Shown: piece after piece, positions 6,739 to 8,998 of the stretch
Position numbering within the stretch: the stretch's first letter is position 1
Layout of the letters: each line of letters opens with the position of its first letter
NCBI GenBank assembly: GCA_937916135.1
Contig: CALFTQ010000072.1
Location: 1 to 8,998, forward strand
Reading direction: 5' to 3'
Source: an uncultured Verrucomicrobiales bacterium
GTDB taxonomy: Bacteria; Verrucomicrobiota; Verrucomicrobiia; Verrucomicrobiales; Akkermansiaceae
DNA length: 8,998 nt
Program-made: the position numbers and the translations under genes
The notes under the pieces: model-generated
The model's database searches: none
Told to the model about the DNA's origin: nothing
Seen by the model: the letters and a program-made list of their open reading frames with translations, nothing else

Positions 6739-8055
6739 ATGAAAACTCAATATCTCTTATTTTCCCTGCTACTGTGCGGGCTGACAGCTACGGCACAGGA
6801 TGGTGCAGGTTTTGACTTCACAGAAGAAGAAGCCGCAGCCGATGCGCAGCTTGCCAAGCAGCAGGAGCTGCAGGCCCTCATCGGCAATGCCCCCAAATAT
6901 GAAGCTGCCACCCACGAGGCGTACGCGATTGTGGTGAATGCCATTGCCGGTTGCTGCAACCAGCTCAGGGGGCACAAGGACCTGGTGGATTGCTCCAATT
7001 ACCCGGATGCGGACACGCTGCACAGTGAAGCCCTGGAAAAGCTCCTCGCCAATTATCCCTATGATGCGTCTTCCGGTCAGTTTACGGAAGGGGTGCTGAG
7101 CCGGGTGATGCTGAGCAAGGCCAAGCCCAACATGACCGGTGACCAGGTTACCCGCATCGAGCATATGATTGCCCGCGCCGAGGCTATCATGCGCTGGTTT
7201 ATCGGTCCGTTCCGCTTTCTCTGCGGTCTGCACAACCATGATTTTCAGAAGGAAGTGCAGCGCGTGGCCCGCTTTATCGAATACACGAAGACGGAGGAGT
7301 TCAAGGTGTCAGACAAAGCTTATACGGCTCTGGCTCAGTTCTTCGGGGGCGACTCCGTGCCCAATCGCTCCACGACCGCGGTGGACAGCTTTGGCTACAA
7401 TGACCAGCAGGCCTACGTGTTCTACAATTACTTCCACAACCGCATCAGCGACCAGGAGCGCGAGGCCTGGATTAACTATATCCTGATGGGAGGTTCGATG
7501 CGCTATCTGTACAATGGCCCGATTCTGAACCTCAGCCGGGAGGTCAAACTCAGCACCGGGGCGATGGTGCGCATATATGTGGATGTGCGTGGTAAGAAAG
7601 CCTGCCTGGCGGCCTCTGAGCCGGCCACCAAGCTGGCGGCCTATATGAACACGTTCAAGCGCTGGAACGAACGGCGACTCACCGATGTGGTGGGGCTGGG
7701 CAAGAATGCCTTTGAACAGCTGCATGATACCATCGGCCATTCATCCTTCAACAGGCTTGATGCTCTTGCTGGCGAAACGCTGGTCAAGGAAGACGCCGAT
7801 TTCAAGCACGCCATCAATACGGCCATTCCGAACGGTCTGCAGGCACTGCTGGAAAAGGATGATTTGCTGATGGGGCTTACTGACTATCTGAAGGATAACA
7901 CCAACTATGTGGACAACAGTAATCAGGAGGCAAAGGCCTCGCTGCTGTCGCTGGTGCAGCGTCGCGTGGAACAGGCAGACCGGGCTCTCGGTGCGATTTT
8001 TCTGAAGGCTGATAAGATTGTTCCCCGGGACCATCCTTCCCGCCAGCGTGATTAA
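6739..8055 (+). CDS. exported protein of unrecognised FTEEE/HPSRxR family, copy 2
   Basis: The 438-residue product has a clear signal peptide (YLLFSLLLCGLTATA, cut after residue 19), then DGAGFDFTEEEAAADAQLAK. It is the tandem paralogue of the gene at 5446: the FTEEE start, SGQFTEGVLSR, AKPNMT, MRWFIGPF, FQKEVQRVARF, a YFHNRISDQERE segment, LLMGLTDYLK and the final IVPRDHPSRQRD all have counterparts there. It carries about 20 extra residues around 255-290. Conserved cysteines are C73, C85 and C162, with an additional C72 and C289. No known domain or catalytic motif is visible. The helical, aromatic-rich make-up suggests a soluble or peripherally bound envelope protein. The A/C-rich leader TTTAACACACA precedes the ATG with no Shine-Dalgarno sequence. 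Function unknown. Confidence 0.82.
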   Translation: MKTQYLLFSLLLCGLTATAQDGAGFDFTEEEAAADAQLAKQQELQALIGNAPKYEAATHEAYAIVVNAIAGCCNQLRGHKDLVDCSNYPDADTLHSEALEKLLANYPYDASSGQFTEGVLSRVMLSKAKPNMTGDQVTRIEHMIARAEAIMRWFIGPFRFLCGLHNHDFQKEVQRVARFIEYTKTEEFKVSDKAYTALAQFFGGDSVPNRSTTAVDSFGYNDQQAYVFYNYFHNRISDQEREAWINYILMGGSMRYLYNGPILNLSREVKLSTGAMVRIYVDVRGKKACLAASEPATKLAAYMNTFKRWNERRLTDVVGLGKNAFEQLHDTIGHSSFNRLDALAGETLVKEDADFKHAINTAIPNGLQALLEKDDLLMGLTDYLKDNTNYVDNSNQEAKASLLSLVQRRVEQADRALGAIFLKADKIVPRDHPSRQRD

Positions 8056-8075
8056 CAACCAACAACAGAACAGAT

Positions 8076-8447
8076 ATGAAACACAGACTGACAAACATCA
8101 TGATAGGTGCAGGACTGGCTCTTTCGCTCAGCTCCTGCGAGATTCTCCTCGAAGATTTCAATAACTACGGATTCTTTGAACCGGGCCAGCCCACCACTGT
8201 GCAGACCGGCACAAACGCTGCGCAGACCAGCTTCACGAACGGTATCATGTGGCAGCCGGCTCGCTACGATGCCAGCGGGCTTCCGATTTTCGGCTATGCC
8301 GATGGGCGCCCTGTGTATGGCTACACCAAGCAGGGCTCGCTCATCTACCAGTCGAACCTCCTTTACTCGGGCTGCTATGTGCCCAGCTGGGGTACAAGCG
8401 CCGCACAGCCGTATGGGGTGATTCGCACCAGCGCCTCCCCCCTGTGA
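8076..8447 (+). CDS. short lipoprotein, paralogue of the one at 3376
   Basis: The 123-residue predicted lipoprotein has a good lipobox (LSLSSC, Cys 21) and a Glu at +2, then an acidic and Thr/Gln-rich linker. Its core at residues ~58-106 (YDASGLPIFGY, GRPVYGYT, NLLYSGCYVPSWG) is shared with the lipoprotein at 3376. The core contains a short internal doubling, PIFGY then RPVYGY. The protein ends about 17 residues after the core, so it has neither the His-rich segment nor the RPS hexapeptides. It is probably a membrane-anchored envelope protein; function unknown. It starts 20 bases after the preceding stop, in a leader almost free of T, and is followed by the hairpin at 8456, so it is likely the last gene of the transcription unit. 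Confidence 0.85.
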   Translation: MKHRLTNIMIGAGLALSLSSCEILLEDFNNYGFFEPGQPTTVQTGTNAAQTSFTNGIMWQPARYDASGLPIFGYADGRPVYGYTKQGSLIYQSNLLYSGCYVPSWGTSAAQPYGVIRTSASPL

Positions 8448-8455
8448 GAGATTGC

Positions 8456-8489
8456 AAGGGGCTCCTGTACGGCAACGCAGGAGCCCCTT
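8456..8489 (+). terminator. probable intrinsic terminator hairpin
   Basis: AAGGGGCTCCTG (8456-8467) is perfectly complementary to CAGGAGCCCCTT (8478-8489), with the 10-base loop TACGGCAACG. It begins 8 bases after the lipoprotein stop at 8447. The stretch after it (TTCCTCCCTC) is pyrimidine-rich but poor in T, so termination may be incomplete or may need a factor. Confidence 0.7.
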
Positions 8490-8523
8490 CCTCCCTCACC
8501 TGCAACATTCAACGCCGAATTAT

Positions 8524-8988
8524 ATGAAACAGTTTCTTTATATCGCCACACTTGCCGGCATGCTGGCAGCTTGCTCCCCGGTAACACCGATTCCCACGCC
8601 GGCTACCGCGCTCCCTACCACGTTGGAGCCCAAGACCATTGGTTACGATGCCTATAACGCCACCGCCACTGCACACCTGAAAGAGATGCTGGGCAAGACT
8701 GGCAAGGTAACGGTCAGTCTGAACGGCAAGGAGCACGCCCTCACCGCAGCAGAGACCGCCGAGCTGCAGGCTCTGCTGAATGGCGTTCAATCAGCCACTC
8801 CGAGCTGCGCCCCGGCAGATTGCTTTTATCTGAACCTGTATGCAGCCGACGGCCAGTGGCTGATGTCTCAACCGGTTCAGAAAACGCCGGAGGGCATCGT
8901 GCTGCTGTACCTGAAGTTGCAGGGCAATAATGCCGGCGTCCCCCTGCAGAACTGGTGGCAGGGTATAGCCAATCGTTTGAGCCTCTGA
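8524..8988 (+). CDS. small lipoprotein of unknown function (154 aa)
   Basis: The ATG at 8524 is chosen because it gives an immediate lipoprotein signal, MKQFLYIATLAGMLAAC, with the canonical lipobox LAAC (Cys 17). The frame is open further upstream to a TTG at 8452, but that would run translation through the hairpin at 8456-8489 and bury the signal. After the Cys comes a Pro/Thr-rich linker (~18-36) that probably spaces a globular domain from the membrane. The domain (~40-154) shows VTVSLNGKEHALTAAETAEL, a C-x4-C pair (C95, C100), CFYLNLYAADGQWLMSQPV and a Trp-containing helix at the end (LQNWWQGIAN). No family is recognised. The hairpin before it suggests its own promoter or read-through; no promoter is evident in the 76-base gap. 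Confidence 0.82.
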   Translation: MKQFLYIATLAGMLAACSPVTPIPTPATALPTTLEPKTIGYDAYNATATAHLKEMLGKTGKVTVSLNGKEHALTAAETAELQALLNGVQSATPSCAPADCFYLNLYAADGQWLMSQPVQKTPEGIVLLYLKLQGNNAGVPLQNWWQGIANRLSL

Positions 8989-8998
8989 TAATACGTCA

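Noticed and set aside
8452..8523. TTG-initiated N-terminal extension of the last lipoprotein
   Set aside because: It would run through the perfect hairpin at 8456-8489 and place the lipoprotein signal inside the protein; the ATG at 8524 gives a canonical signal.

Overview
The window comes from a Gram-negative, probably host-associated bacterium. I lean towards Verrucomicrobiota (Akkermansia-like). The reasons are the moderate-to-high GC content, the density of small lipoproteins and signal-peptide proteins of unrecognised families, start sites without a clear Shine-Dalgarno sequence, and paralogous exported ankyrin proteins. This placement rests on general resemblance and has not been tested; Lentisphaerota or Bacteroidota relatives are not excluded. 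Every supported gene is on the + strand, and there is no stretch over 100 bases without a gene.

Layout. Bases 1-501 are the 3' part of a 5'-nucleotidase-family gene, cut by the window edge. It is followed after only a few bases by a large exported ankyrin protein (510-2252), a 68-residue single-span membrane protein (2264-2470) and a shorter ankyrin paralogue (2486-3346). Next come a lipoprotein with a His-rich segment and ten RPS-type hexapeptides (3376-4065), an exported protein with a probable NTF2-like C-terminal domain (4098-5408), two tandem paralogues of an unrecognised family starting with an FTEEE motif and ending in HPSRxR (5446-6699 and 6739-8055), and a short lipoprotein sharing its core domain with the earlier one (8076-8447). 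A 12-bp perfect hairpin (8456-8489) then probably ends the transcription unit. A separate 154-residue lipoprotein (8524-8988) follows.

How they work together. Gaps between genes from base 501 to 8447 are 5 to 40 bases with no hairpin between them, so a single long transcript is likely. Nearly every product is predicted to leave the cytoplasm, and three protein families each occur twice in the run (ankyrin, FTEEE/HPSRxR, YDAxGxPI lipoprotein). The most economical reading is an envelope-protein locus that grew by duplication and then diverged. Only the first gene belongs to a well-known enzyme family; the biochemical role of the rest cannot be read from the sequence.
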